A stretch of DNA of 15,173 nt from contig DMNP01000391.1 in NCBI GenBank assembly GCA_003452695.1, forward strand, positions 1 through 15,173, in the 5' to 3' direction. This stretch comes from Eggerthellaceae bacterium. Lineage in GTDB: Bacteria; Actinomycetota; Coriobacteriia; Coriobacteriales; Eggerthellaceae. Position numbers and translations under genes: made by a program. Of this stretch, positions 7,013-14,556 are shown piece after piece; the stretch's first letter is position 1; each line of letters begins with the position of its first letter. A model generated the notes under the pieces. The model saw nothing but the letters and a program-made list of their open reading frames with translations, was not told the origin of the DNA and did no database searches.

Positions 7013-8737
7013 CTACGACGCCTGGGCCAACTTGCGCCAATCCGTGCGATTGCCGTAGAACAGGTTCAGGTCCAGGTTCGAAGCGTAGCCCGGCAAACGG
7101 CCGCTGCTCGTGTACTGGAAGATGGTCGGGGCGCTCCAGGCTCCATAGCCGTATGCGTCCGTCCATGGCTCTTTCTGATAGCCGGTGGCGTCGTAGTTCG
7201 GATACTGCGCAACCCACAGCTTGTGGTTCGCAGCAACGCTCGTCCAGTCGTAGTAACGCGTTACGCTCTTGCTAGTGTAGAGAAGCGGCCGCACGCCCGT
7301 CCGCTCGTGCACGCGGTCCAGGAACTTTTTCGCCCACACGGGACCCAGGTTCAGCGCGTCTGCCTCCCAATCCAACACGAGCGCCGCCTTGCCCACATAG
7401 CCCGCCACCGCCTTGCAGAAGTAGTCCGCTTCGGCAACTGCCGAACCCGAACAGCCGCGCTCGCGTGCGTAGTGGTACAGCCCCAGCAACTTGTTCGACG
7501 AAAGCGTTGCGTCGGCCTGGCTGCGGAAATAGGGATTGGTATAGCCGATGCCGCCCGTCGCCTTCACGATTACGAAATCGGCGGGCACGGATCCCACGTT
7601 GATATCGCTCTGCCAGCTGGAAATGTCGATGCCGTCCAACGTCGGGCGAAGGGCGTTCACCGTCGGGCAATCGGTTGCGCCCGGCGCAGCGGAGCCCTTC
7701 TTCACCAGAACGACCTGTAGCGCCTCGACGCGAAGGGCAAAACCGGTCGAACCGGCATCGGCGCCGTTTTTCGCCCAATCCAGCCAGCCGTAGTTGGCCA
7801 CGTGGGTGCGGTAGTACACGTCGTAGCGCTTCGAAATCTTGCCGGCAAGCTTTATCCGCACCGCTTCGACGCGCTTCGCCTTTCCGGGCATGCCCGCAAT
7901 GGCGCCGTTTCTCGCCTTGGCCTGCCAGCCGACATCTTGGACATGGGTCTGGTACACGATGGAGCCCGCGCTCCTTCCCGTGCTCAGGGCCATGCTCAGG
8001 CCCTCCACGCGAAGGGCCTTGCCAACGGTGCCCGCCGTTTGGCCGTCGCCCTTCCACGGCTGCCAGCCGCGCTTCTGCACATAGGCCTCGTATCGCACGC
8101 TCTTCGCATTGGCGCTTTTGCCCGCGGCCTCTGCGGTCTTGGGCGAAAGCTTCACCTGTATGGCCTCGATGCGCAGGCCCTTGCCCACCGTGCCCGATTT
8201 GGCGCCGTTCTTGGTCCACTTCTGCCAACCGGCACCTTCCACGTACGCCCGATAGATTATGTCGAAATGCTGGGCGATATCGCCTGTCAGCCAGATTTTC
8301 AGGCCTTCGACCTGCTGGTGGCTTGCCGTTGCCCCCGCGACCTTTCCGCCTGATGCCGACTTGCGCCAACCCAGGCCCTGCACGTAGGCCTTGTACTTCA
8401 CCTGGCCCACGTTCGTGCCCATGCCGGTAAGCTGGATGCGCACGCCCTCGACGGAAAACCCCTGGCCAGCAGCGCCCGCAACCCTGCCGGACCTCACGTA
8501 TCCCTGCCAACCCCGCCCCTGCACGTACGCGCTGTAGCGAAGGCCCACAAGCGAGGCGTTGGTGCGCGTTTGCGCGGCCTGCGTCGTCGTTTGGAACGCA
8601 GCGGCAACGTAGCGCTGGGCATCTGCCGCGCCGTCGGTTGCCAGGGCCCTTCCCGGCGTGCCCGCAAAGATTGCGAGCAGCACGACGACGAGGGCCGGGA
8701 TGAAGATGCGTGTTGCCAGATTCCGCGATGCCGCCAT
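7013..8737 (-). CDS. secreted GH25 lysozyme (muramidase) with six ChW repeats
   Basis: This 574-residue exported protein starts with a signal peptide: basic MAASRNLATR, a hydrophobic core at about 11-26, and a likely cut after ALA near 33. Six ChW-type repeats follow at 66-346, then a GH25 catalytic domain at about 366-570. GH25 enzymes cut the MurNAc-GlcNAc bond of peptidoglycan. Visible active-site features are LDGIDISSWQ (Asp371), VLDWEAD (the DxE pair Asp456/Glu458) and LLGLYHYAR. ChW repeats are thought to hold proteins on the cell surface, so this is probably a wall-associated remodelling enzyme. An upstream in-frame GTG at 8773 would add 12 residues, but it lies three bases from the -10 element and at the predicted transcript start. 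The ATG at 8737 has a GGGGG stretch five to nine bases before it and a normal signal peptide, so it was chosen. Confidence 0.93.
   Translation of the reverse strand: MAASRNLATRIFIPALVVVLLAIFAGTPGRALATDGAADAQRYVAAAFQTTTQAAQTRTNASLVGLRYSAYVQGRGWQGYVRSGRVAGAAGQGFSVEGVRIQLTGMGTNVGQVKYKAYVQGLGWRKSASGGKVAGATASHQQVEGLKIWLTGDIAQHFDIIYRAYVEGAGWQKWTKNGAKSGTVGKGLRIEAIQVKLSPKTAEAAGKSANAKSVRYEAYVQKRGWQPWKGDGQTAGTVGKALRVEGLSMALSTGRSAGSIVYQTHVQDVGWQAKARNGAIAGMPGKAKRVEAVRIKLAGKISKRYDVYYRTHVANYGWLDWAKNGADAGSTGFALRVEALQVVLVKKGSAAPGATDCPTVNALRPTLDGIDISSWQSDINVGSVPADFVIVKATGGIGYTNPYFRSQADATLSSNKLLGLYHYARERGCSGSAVAEADYFCKAVAGYVGKAALVLDWEADALNLGPVWAKKFLDRVHERTGVRPLLYTSKSVTRYYDWTSVAANHKLWVAQYPNYDATGYQKEPWTDAYGYGAWSAPTIFQYTSSGRLPGYASNLDLNLFYGNRTDWRKLAQAS
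7700..8542 (-). repeat. six tandem ChW repeats inside the lysozyme gene
   Basis: The repeats follow the pattern Y-x-A/T-Y/H-V-x4-GW ... G-x-x-A/S-G ... R/S-V/I-E-G/A ... L. The signature tryptophans fall at residues 77, 124, 171, 225, 271 and 318, a period of 46-47 residues except for one spacing of 54 between repeats 3 and 4, where a short Ala/Lys/Ser-rich insert lies. Repeats 3 to 6 are closest to one another. Confidence 0.85.
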
Positions 8738-8776
8738 GACAGCACCCCCTGCTTCGTTTGAGGTTCGTTTCACGTT

Positions 8777-8785
8777 ATCCTAGCA
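8777..8785 (-). promoter_or_regulatory. extended -10 promoter of the lysozyme gene
   Basis: On the minus strand TGCTAGGAT is an extended -10 (TGn plus TAGGAT, four of six). The expected start near 8770 leaves a leader of about 33 bases to the ATG at 8737. TTGAGC lies upstream but only 14 bases away, too close for a standard -35. Confidence 0.4.
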
Positions 8786-8837
8786 CATGCACCGTTGCTC
8801 AACCCCGGAGGCGCAGCAACCTTCACGCTTGCTCGGC

Positions 8838-9003
8838 GCTGGCCGTCGCCGGCTGCTGCCCGGCCGACGCGCAGGGCGGGGAGGGGGTGAGGGCGGCTCT
8901 GCAGGCACATTTCCTGTTGAATGCTAAAGCAAGGCCGAAGCCAAGGCCGAATCCCCTCTCCCCGCCCCGCGCGCCAGTCGGGCAGCAGCCGGCGACGGCC
9001 AGC
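8838..9003. repeat. 166-bp long inverted repeat between ABC-F and lysozyme genes
   Basis: The outer arms at 8838-8862 and 8979-9003 are perfect 25-base reverse complements. The match continues inward, with several mismatches, to about 8887 and 8954, giving roughly 50-base arms around a 66-base loop. It starts 37 bases after the stop of the ABC-F gene and ends before the lysozyme promoter. There is no T-run after it, so it is not a standard intrinsic terminator, although the RNA hairpin could block 3' decay or read-through. It carries no transposase gene. A MITE- or REP-like element is the most likely origin. Confidence 0.85.
8929..8983 (-). repeat. dispersed intergenic repeat, copy A
   Basis: Read on the minus strand, these 55 bases align without gaps to 14427-14481 on the plus strand, with 43 of 55 identical by hand count. 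The shared cores include GCCCGAC, AGGGGATTCGG and TGGCTTCGG. Copy A forms the right inner part of the long inverted repeat 8838-9003 plus part of its loop. Confidence 0.75.
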
Positions 9004-9039
9004 CCCCCCACAACTGGCAGGATCGGAGCATAGAGACAA

Positions 9040-10854
9040 TCATGCCTGATCGAGGGCCTCGGCGGTTTCGAGCCAGGCCAGCTCGAGGTCGTCGAGCTGC
9101 GCTTGCAGCGCATCGATTTCCGCCTGAATGTCCCCCAACGCCTGGTAATCGGTCGGGTCGGCTGCGTTCAGGCGATTATGAGCATCTTCTATGCGCGACT
9201 CTGCCGTGCGCATCTTGCGTTCCGTGGACTGCAGCGCCTTCTTCAGGGCCCGCAGCTCCTGGTTCGACAGGCCGCCCGCGTTCGCCGCAGGCGAAGCTCC
9301 CTTGCCAGCGCCGCCCTGGCCCGCAACCGGCGCGGCAGGCTTCGCGGCGCGCGCCTCGGCCACCAGGGACAGGTACTCGTCCACGCCCCCGGGAACATGG
9401 CGCACCCGACCGTCTATCAGCGCATACTGGTTGTCGGTAACACGTTCCATAAGATAGCGGTCGTGCGTTACGAGCAGCAGGGTGCCCGGCCAGCCGTCCA
9501 GCAAGTCCTCGACCGCTGCCAACATGTCCACATCCAGATCGTTTCCGGGCTCGTCCAAGATGAGCACGTTGGGCTCTTCCAGCAATATGAGCATCAGCGC
9601 GAGCCTGCGCTTCTGGCCACCCGACAGGTCGCACACGGGCTCGTTCATATCGGCATTGGTGAATCCGAGGCGTTCGAGCAGCTGCTTGGGCGTCTGATCG
9701 CGCCCATCCAGCATGATCGCATGGCCGAACCGCCCGACCACCTGGCGCACGCGGTCGCTACCCGCCGCGTTCAGCTCGTCCAGGTGCTGCGAGAGCACGG
9801 CGAACTTCACGGTCTTGCCGATTTTCACATAGCCGGAGGTCGGTCGCAGCTTGCCCTGAATAACGTTCAGCAGCGTCGTCTTGCCCGCGCCGTTTTCCCC
9901 GAGGATGCCGATGCGGTCCCCCGGCCCGATAAGCCATTCCACATTGCGCAGGACCTCGTTGTCGCCGAAGCTTACCGACACGTTCCGTATGTCGACGACC
10001 TGTTTTCCGAGGCGCGTTACGGCCATGCGCTTCAGCTCCAATTCGTTGCGCAGCGGGGGGACATCGGCTATGAGCTCTTGGGCGGCCTTTATGCGAAACT
10101 TCTGCTTGGTGGAACGTGCCTGGGCACCGCGCGACAGCCACGCCAATTCGCGCCGCAGCTTGTTCTGGCGACGCTCTTCGGTAACGCGCGCCACGCGGTC
10201 GCGTTCGACCCGCTGCATGATATAGGCCGAGAACCCGCCTTCGAACGGCTCGATGCGCCTGTCGTGCACTTCCCACATGGTGGAGCACACTTCGTCCAGG
10301 AACCAGCGGTCGTGCGTTACGACGAGAAGGGCTCCCTGCCCTTCTCGCCAGCGCGTGCGCAAATGGCGTGCCAGCCAGTTGATGGCGCGCACGTCCAGGT
10401 GGTTGGTGGGCTCGTCCAGCATAATCGCGTCGTAGTCTCCCACGAGCAAGCGCGCCAAATCCACGCGGCGCCGCTGCCCGCCCGAAAGCGTCTTCACCGG
10501 TGCATCCCAGGGGATATCGCCCGCAATTCCGGCGATGATGCCTCGAATGCGCGCATCGGCCGCCCATTCGTAGGCGGGGCGATCGCCTACCACGGCACGC
10601 TCCACCGTTGCCTCGTCGTCCAGGCGGTCGCTCTGTCCCAGAATGCCCACCGAAACGCCGTTCGTGCGGATAACGCGCCCCCGGTCCGGCTCCAGCGTGC
10701 CGGCCAGCAGGGCCAGCAACGTGGACTTGCCGTCGCCGTTGCGCCCCACGATTCCAATGCGGTCGCCCGCATCCACCCCGAGCGACACCTCGTCGAACAC
10801 GGTCTTGCTGGGAAAATCCACCCCAACCTTCTCGCAGCCGAGCAAAAACGCCAT
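9040..10854 (-). CDS. uup: ABC-F family ATPase, Uup-like
   Basis: This 604-residue soluble protein has two ABC domains and no membrane segment. Domain 1 has Walker A GRNGDGKS (38-45), LSGGQ (123-127), Walker B/signature LDEPTNHLD (146-154) and switch His181. The inter-domain linker (about 213-275) contains RRQNKLRRELAWLSRG and STKQKFRIKAAQ, typical of Uup. Domain 2 has GENGAGKT (319-326), LSGGQ (410-414) and LDEPGNDLD (433-441, with Gly where Thr is usual). An Ala/Gly-rich linker (500-528) leads to a C-terminal helical coiled coil (about 530-600), also typical of Uup. ABC-F proteins bind the ribosomal E site; Uup is linked to translation and to tolerance of stalled or branched structures. The ATG follows the stop of the histidine kinase by four bases (TGATTTCATG), implying coupling. 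Longer upstream reading overlaps the kinase and was rejected. Confidence 0.9.
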   Translation of the reverse strand: MAFLLGCEKVGVDFPSKTVFDEVSLGVDAGDRIGIVGRNGDGKSTLLALLAGTLEPDRGRVIRTNGVSVGILGQSDRLDDEATVERAVVGDRPAYEWAADARIRGIIAGIAGDIPWDAPVKTLSGGQRRRVDLARLLVGDYDAIMLDEPTNHLDVRAINWLARHLRTRWREGQGALLVVTHDRWFLDEVCSTMWEVHDRRIEPFEGGFSAYIMQRVERDRVARVTEERRQNKLRRELAWLSRGAQARSTKQKFRIKAAQELIADVPPLRNELELKRMAVTRLGKQVVDIRNVSVSFGDNEVLRNVEWLIGPGDRIGILGENGAGKTTLLNVIQGKLRPTSGYVKIGKTVKFAVLSQHLDELNAAGSDRVRQVVGRFGHAIMLDGRDQTPKQLLERLGFTNADMNEPVCDLSGGQKRRLALMLILLEEPNVLILDEPGNDLDVDMLAAVEDLLDGWPGTLLLVTHDRYLMERVTDNQYALIDGRVRHVPGGVDEYLSLVAEARAAKPAAPVAGQGGAGKGASPAANAGGLSNQELRALKKALQSTERKMRTAESRIEDAHNRLNAADPTDYQALGDIQAEIDALQAQLDDLELAWLETAEALDQA

Positions 10855-10858
10855 GAAA

Positions 10859-12406
10859 TCACTCTTTCCCGGCCATTCCGCCCATGGCAGATGCCGCATA
10901 GTCGGTCGACGAATCGGAAAGGAGAACGATTCGTATCGTGAACGGGGCCTGCATGGCCTCGACGCGCAGACCCGCGCCGACGGATGCCGCCGCCCTGCGC
11001 ATGCTCGCAAGCCCCGTCCCATCCCGCAGGGGAAGCGTGGGCAAGGGACCGTCGTTGGACACGCTCACGCTCGTTTCCGAAAGCAAAACGTCCACGCGCA
11101 TCGCACGGGCATGCTTCACCGCATTGGTCGCAGCCTCGCGCACGCAATCCGCGAAAACACGAGCGCGGGCCGAGTCTTCCGGCAAAGCGCCCTGCACTTC
11201 CACCGTAACGCCCGCAAGGGCGAACGCCGCGACCGTCGCATCCAGCTCTTCTGCCGGATCGGTGTCCATGCCCATGGCCAAATCGTCCAAAATGCCGTTC
11301 AGCAGGGGCCTGAGCTGCGAAATCTGCTCGTCGGATATGTCGTCGTCTTCTATGGCGCGATGCAGCATGGACAATCGCTGGCCCACCACGTCGTGCACCC
11401 GCGCCCTCATGCGGAGCAACGCCTCGTTCGCCGCGGCTTCCTGCACCGAGCGCATCGAGGCGACAATCTGGCGCTGCGTTTCGACAAGCTCGGCATTTGC
11501 GCGGTCGATGCCCTGCAGCACCCGCACTTCCTCCGTCACGTCGTAGGCGAGGATGCGCGACCCGAACCGGTGCAGCGTTACCGTGCGCTTCGGCGCGGAC
11601 GGAATGGGAGGATGCAAGCGCTCGAGCACGAATCGCCTTATCTCGTCGGGAGCGATGAGCACGAACAGCCCGTCTTGTGCATCGGCCGCTGCAGCATGGG
11701 CGATTTCCACGCGACGCTCGCCGGCCGCCAAGGCTTCCAGATCGTGCCACAAGTCTTCTATCTGCGCGGGGCTTCCCCCCAGGCCGAGCAGCGTCAGGCA
11801 ATGCACCATCGCGTCGTTCGCCAACTGCACGCGGCCGCGCCCGTCCGCATACAGCAGTCCTTCGGGAAGCAGCTTCGTGGCCTCGGCAACGGCCATGCGC
11901 GAAACGACCCGCTTTCCTTCGCGCAGATCCAGCAATAGCAAGAACACGGTGCGGAACAGGTAGTACAGTGCGTCGACGAGCAGGATAATCGGCCACCCTT
12001 CGCCGAAGACCGCTAGCGCAGGGGGCACACATGCGCAAGCAAGCACAACTTCGAGAGGCGGCATCCAGCTGGGGTCCTCTATGGGACTCATGTCCTCGGT
12101 GTCGCCGAACCCCAGGATGGCCACATAGCCAACGGCAAGCGCAACCGCCACGTTTGCCCAGAGCAAGGCGACAGAAGGGAATGAATCGTACGATCCTTGC
12201 GCCTGCACAAGCACTGCGGCCCCCATGCAGGTGACCATCAGATGGGCAAGCAGGGCGCCTTCGTATATGGCAACCGACCTGCGCGATTGCGAATCGTTGC
12301 GCGAGAGGCGCAAGTACCCGTGCACGACCTGCGCAGCCGCGCAGAGGAACAGCAGGACGGCCGCAACGGGCAGCACGCTCTGGCCGACTGGCGAGAAGGG
12401 GTTCAT
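10859..12406 (-). CDS. membrane sensor histidine kinase (NarL/DesK-like catalytic core)
   Basis: This 515-residue protein has about five N-terminal membrane helices (roughly 8-30, 48-68, 78-99, 117-134 and 138-160), a PAS-like region (about 172-290, LLPEGLLYADGRGRVQLAND), a helical coiled-coil linker (about 294-330), a dimerisation/phosphoacceptor helix with RMRARVHDVVGQRL (332-345, His338-Asp339 as HisKA_3-type acceptor) and an HATPase domain. The ATPase N-box is REAATNAVKHA (423-433, Asn428) and the G motifs are SNDGP (450-454) and DGTGLASM (462-469). It should therefore autophosphorylate on His338. It starts by an ATGA overlap with the stop of the upstream sensor-like gene and is followed after four bases by the ABC-F gene. 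No response regulator is seen in the window, so its partner is elsewhere or unknown. Confidence 0.88.
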   Translation of the reverse strand: MNPFSPVGQSVLPVAAVLLFLCAAAQVVHGYLRLSRNDSQSRRSVAIYEGALLAHLMVTCMGAAVLVQAQGSYDSFPSVALLWANVAVALAVGYVAILGFGDTEDMSPIEDPSWMPPLEVVLACACVPPALAVFGEGWPIILLVDALYYLFRTVFLLLLDLREGKRVVSRMAVAEATKLLPEGLLYADGRGRVQLANDAMVHCLTLLGLGGSPAQIEDLWHDLEALAAGERRVEIAHAAAADAQDGLFVLIAPDEIRRFVLERLHPPIPSAPKRTVTLHRFGSRILAYDVTEEVRVLQGIDRANAELVETQRQIVASMRSVQEAAANEALLRMRARVHDVVGQRLSMLHRAIEDDDISDEQISQLRPLLNGILDDLAMGMDTDPAEELDATVAAFALAGVTVEVQGALPEDSARARVFADCVREAATNAVKHARAMRVDVLLSETSVSVSNDGPLPTLPLRDGTGLASMRRAAASVGAGLRVEAMQAPFTIRIVLLSDSSTDYAASAMGGMAGKE

Positions 12407-14334
12407 AGTCGGGCACCCCCCTCGTCCCGCCGTTCGCTGGCGCCTTCGCCTGCAACGTCATCGCGCTCCAACCCTTCGCGCGTTTCGGAGCGGGGCGCGG
12501 CGTCGGCTGCCGCAATCGGGGCGCTGGCCATAACGCGCACGAAGCCGTCCTCCACCCAGACGGAATAACGGTTGCCGCGCTTTTGGAAACGCTCCTCCAG
12601 CTCGGTGACCATGGCGGCTTGCACCTTGGCCCACGAACCTTCCTCGGTTGCCAGGGCGGGAATGTCTGCTACGTCGCAATCGTCCTGAAGACCTATGGCG
12701 CACTCGATGGTCGTGCGCATGACCAGGTCGCCTTCGGGCGTTGCGGACATGTATGCCATGAGCACGGGGTTGGCGCGCCCGAGCATGGCCAGCACGCAGT
12801 CGTAGAAGCTATCGTAGACCACGTTCACCGCAGAGACCGACAGCGGCCCGTCGGCAGACACCATGATGGCGCAGTCGATGCCGATGGACTTCAGGTCCGC
12901 CATGGCCTCGCGCGCTATCAGCTTCAGCTGGTCGCTGGGCATCGTGTCGGAATCGGCCGCCGCAAGGGCCAGCATGCCCTTGCGCTTGCTGTAGGCAACG
13001 AGCACCTTCACCTTGTTCAAGTGCTGTATGCGCCGGGCGGAATCGGATGCCGTGCGCGCCATCTCGCTTTCGTCGAGCATGGCGCGAATCTGCACCGCCG
13101 CGTCGGCCAAATCGCGCTCCACGCGTTCGCCCAGTTCGCGTTCGCGTTGCTGCCGATACAGCACGGAGCGCACGTCGCGCGTGCGCAACAAGACCTCGTT
13201 GTCTTCCGCCAGCTCGCGTTGCCGCTGTTCCAGCTGCAGGCGCATCCGGTCGATGGGCTCGGCGTCTTCGGTAATAAGGGCCACTCCCGCATTCAGGCGA
13301 TACAGCTTGTACAGCGTCCCCTCGGCCTGGCGGTCGCGCACTTCCAAAGGCTCTTCGCCCGCTTCGGGCGGCAAGCTCTTTGCAAGCCGATGCAACGTGG
13401 GCACGTCCATGCGCCTGGCATGGTCGGTGTGGTACACCATGCGCCCCACCGGGGTAAGGATCTTCAGGTCGAAGGGAAGGCGGCGGAATAGCTCGAGCGT
13501 ATGTCCCGGCGCCGGAAACAGGCCCACGTCCAGGCATATTTCGGCCGACAGCACGAGCAGTACCGCGGCGGCAGGCGCCAGTCCATCGGGGAACAGCCCC
13601 CAGCCGCGCCGCAACGCGACCAGGCAGCACAAGGCGTCCAGCAACAGCAGGGCAACGGGCGTGAAAATCCGGTCGAGCACGCTGCGGTTTATGGCAGGCA
13701 GGCCCAGCAACACGGCCGACACGCCAACAAGCAGGCCGAATAGGACAATTGATGCAAGGTATGCAGGACCCGGCGTGCAATTTGCCTGCCATGAAGGGTC
13801 GTCGAGGTCGAAGACGAAGGCCAGCTGGTGAAAGCCGTTCGTGAACAGCAGCAGCGCGCAGGCAGCAACGGCAACGGCGCCGACGGCGCATGCTACATGC
13901 CGTTGCCTGCGCATATCGCCGAATGTCGCGCGCAGGCACGCCGCGAAGAACAGGAGCGCCGCGCACGGGGGCAGTGCGCACTGAACGTACCATGCCCCGA
14001 CGCGAACCGCATCGGGAAGCGCGAACAGCTGCAGCTGGGCCAAGCAGAGCCAAGCCACGACAACGCCCGCCATGGCGCCAAGCAAGCGCCCGATTTCCAC
14101 ATCGATGCACCGATGCACGGCCGACACGCCCCATGCAGCTGCGCAGACCGCAGCCACGACGAGCACCGCACCGCTCCCCGGCCCGGCAAGCGCCGTGGCG
14201 GGCCTGCCTTCGATGCCGAAGATCGCCCCGAGCACCACCGCCGCCACGAGCACCAGCGCAAGCGCAAGCGCGCCGAACGCCGCCCCCAGCGGTGCCCCCG
14301 GTTTTTCGCGCATATCCCGTGCCCAATTGACCAT
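12403..14334 (-). CDS. multi-helix membrane sensor-like protein, probable pseudokinase partner
   Basis: This 643-residue protein has about eight hydrophobic helices in residues 15-271. The stretch LLLFTNGFHQLAFVF (161-175) resembles the TN..H region of the histidine kinase N-terminal 7TM family. A cytoplasmic PAS-like part (about 285-358), a charged coiled coil (about 360-440, rich in Arg/Glu/Gln) and a C-terminal domain (about 440-605) follow. The C-terminal domain has the spacing of a kinase core, but I find no H-box His-Asp, no N-box Asn and no glycine G-box; where an N-box is expected it reads YDSFYDCVLAML (508-519). It is thus read as a kinase-like protein without catalytic residues, perhaps a sensor for the intact kinase it overlaps by ATGA. 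The last 35 residues are charged and low-complexity. The start at 14334 lies six bases after TATAAT with no Shine-Dalgarno. A longer frame to 14505 would run back through the promoter and the repeat and is rejected. Function is unknown. Confidence 0.8.
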   Translation of the reverse strand: MVNWARDMREKPGAPLGAAFGALALALVLVAAVVLGAIFGIEGRPATALAGPGSGAVLVVAAVCAAAWGVSAVHRCIDVEIGRLLGAMAGVVVAWLCLAQLQLFALPDAVRVGAWYVQCALPPCAALLFFAACLRATFGDMRRQRHVACAVGAVAVAACALLLFTNGFHQLAFVFDLDDPSWQANCTPGPAYLASIVLFGLLVGVSAVLLGLPAINRSVLDRIFTPVALLLLDALCCLVALRRGWGLFPDGLAPAAAVLLVLSAEICLDVGLFPAPGHTLELFRRLPFDLKILTPVGRMVYHTDHARRMDVPTLHRLAKSLPPEAGEEPLEVRDRQAEGTLYKLYRLNAGVALITEDAEPIDRMRLQLEQRQRELAEDNEVLLRTRDVRSVLYRQQRERELGERVERDLADAAVQIRAMLDESEMARTASDSARRIQHLNKVKVLVAYSKRKGMLALAAADSDTMPSDQLKLIAREAMADLKSIGIDCAIMVSADGPLSVSAVNVVYDSFYDCVLAMLGRANPVLMAYMSATPEGDLVMRTTIECAIGLQDDCDVADIPALATEEGSWAKVQAAMVTELEERFQKRGNRYSVWVEDGFVRVMASAPIAAADAAPRSETREGLERDDVAGEGASERRDEGGARL

Positions 14335-14340
14335 GCGTTC

Positions 14341-14346
14341 ATTATA
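14341..14346 (-). promoter_or_regulatory. perfect -10 for a leaderless transcript of the sensor operon
   Basis: TATAAT on the minus strand (14346-14341) is followed by GAACGC and then the ATG at 14334. The usual start, seven bases after the -10, would be the A of the ATG. No -35 match and no Shine-Dalgarno sequence were seen. It would drive the three-gene unit down to 9040. Confidence 0.6.
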
Positions 14347-14426
14347 GAGCTCTCCGACCGCACCGCCATGCGATTCGCGGCGCAACGCATGCGCAAAGCG
14401 TGTAACAGAGTTCGCACGCCCCTCTT

Positions 14427-14481
14427 GCCCGACCGCCCGGCGGGCTGGGGCAAGGGGATTCGGACCTGGCTTCGGTTTTGC
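14427..14481 (+). repeat. dispersed intergenic repeat, copy B
   Basis: This copy matches copy A (8983-8929, minus strand) at 43 of 55 positions without gaps. Copy B is itself palindromic: CTTGCCC at 14424-14430 pairs with GGGCAAG at 14448-14454, with GCCCG / CGGGC nested inside. It lies between the terminator at 14488-14523 and the promoter at 14341, in the 222-base gap 14335-14556, which contains no gene. Confidence 0.75.
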
Positions 14482-14487
14482 ACCGGC

Positions 14488-14523
14488 AAAAAGCGGGTGG
14501 GGCAACCCGGTTGCCCCACCCGC
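14488..14523 (-). terminator. Rho-independent terminator after the decarboxylase beta-subunit gene
   Basis: On the minus strand a perfect 14-base stem GCGGGTGGGGCAAC / GTTGCCCCACCCGC with a three-base loop (14523-14493) is followed directly by TTTTT (14492-14488). It lies 34 bases after the stop codon at 14557 and separates that gene from the sensor operon. Confidence 0.88.
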
Positions 14524-14556
14524 TGGAATCGATGCCGAATTTTCCGACGCGATGCG

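Noticed and set aside
8770..9039. Small open frames (both strands) across the inverted repeat.
   Set aside because: They are translations of palindromic repeat DNA without start signals; the resemblance between them reflects the shared repeat.
10855..11022. N-terminal extension of the ABC-F gene by 56 residues.
   Set aside because: It overlaps the intact end of the histidine kinase; the start at 10854 begins directly with a normal ABC-F N-terminus.
14335..14505. N-terminal extension of the sensor-like gene by 57 residues.
   Set aside because: It translates the promoter, part of the dispersed repeat and the terminator T-run region, and has no ribosome-binding site.
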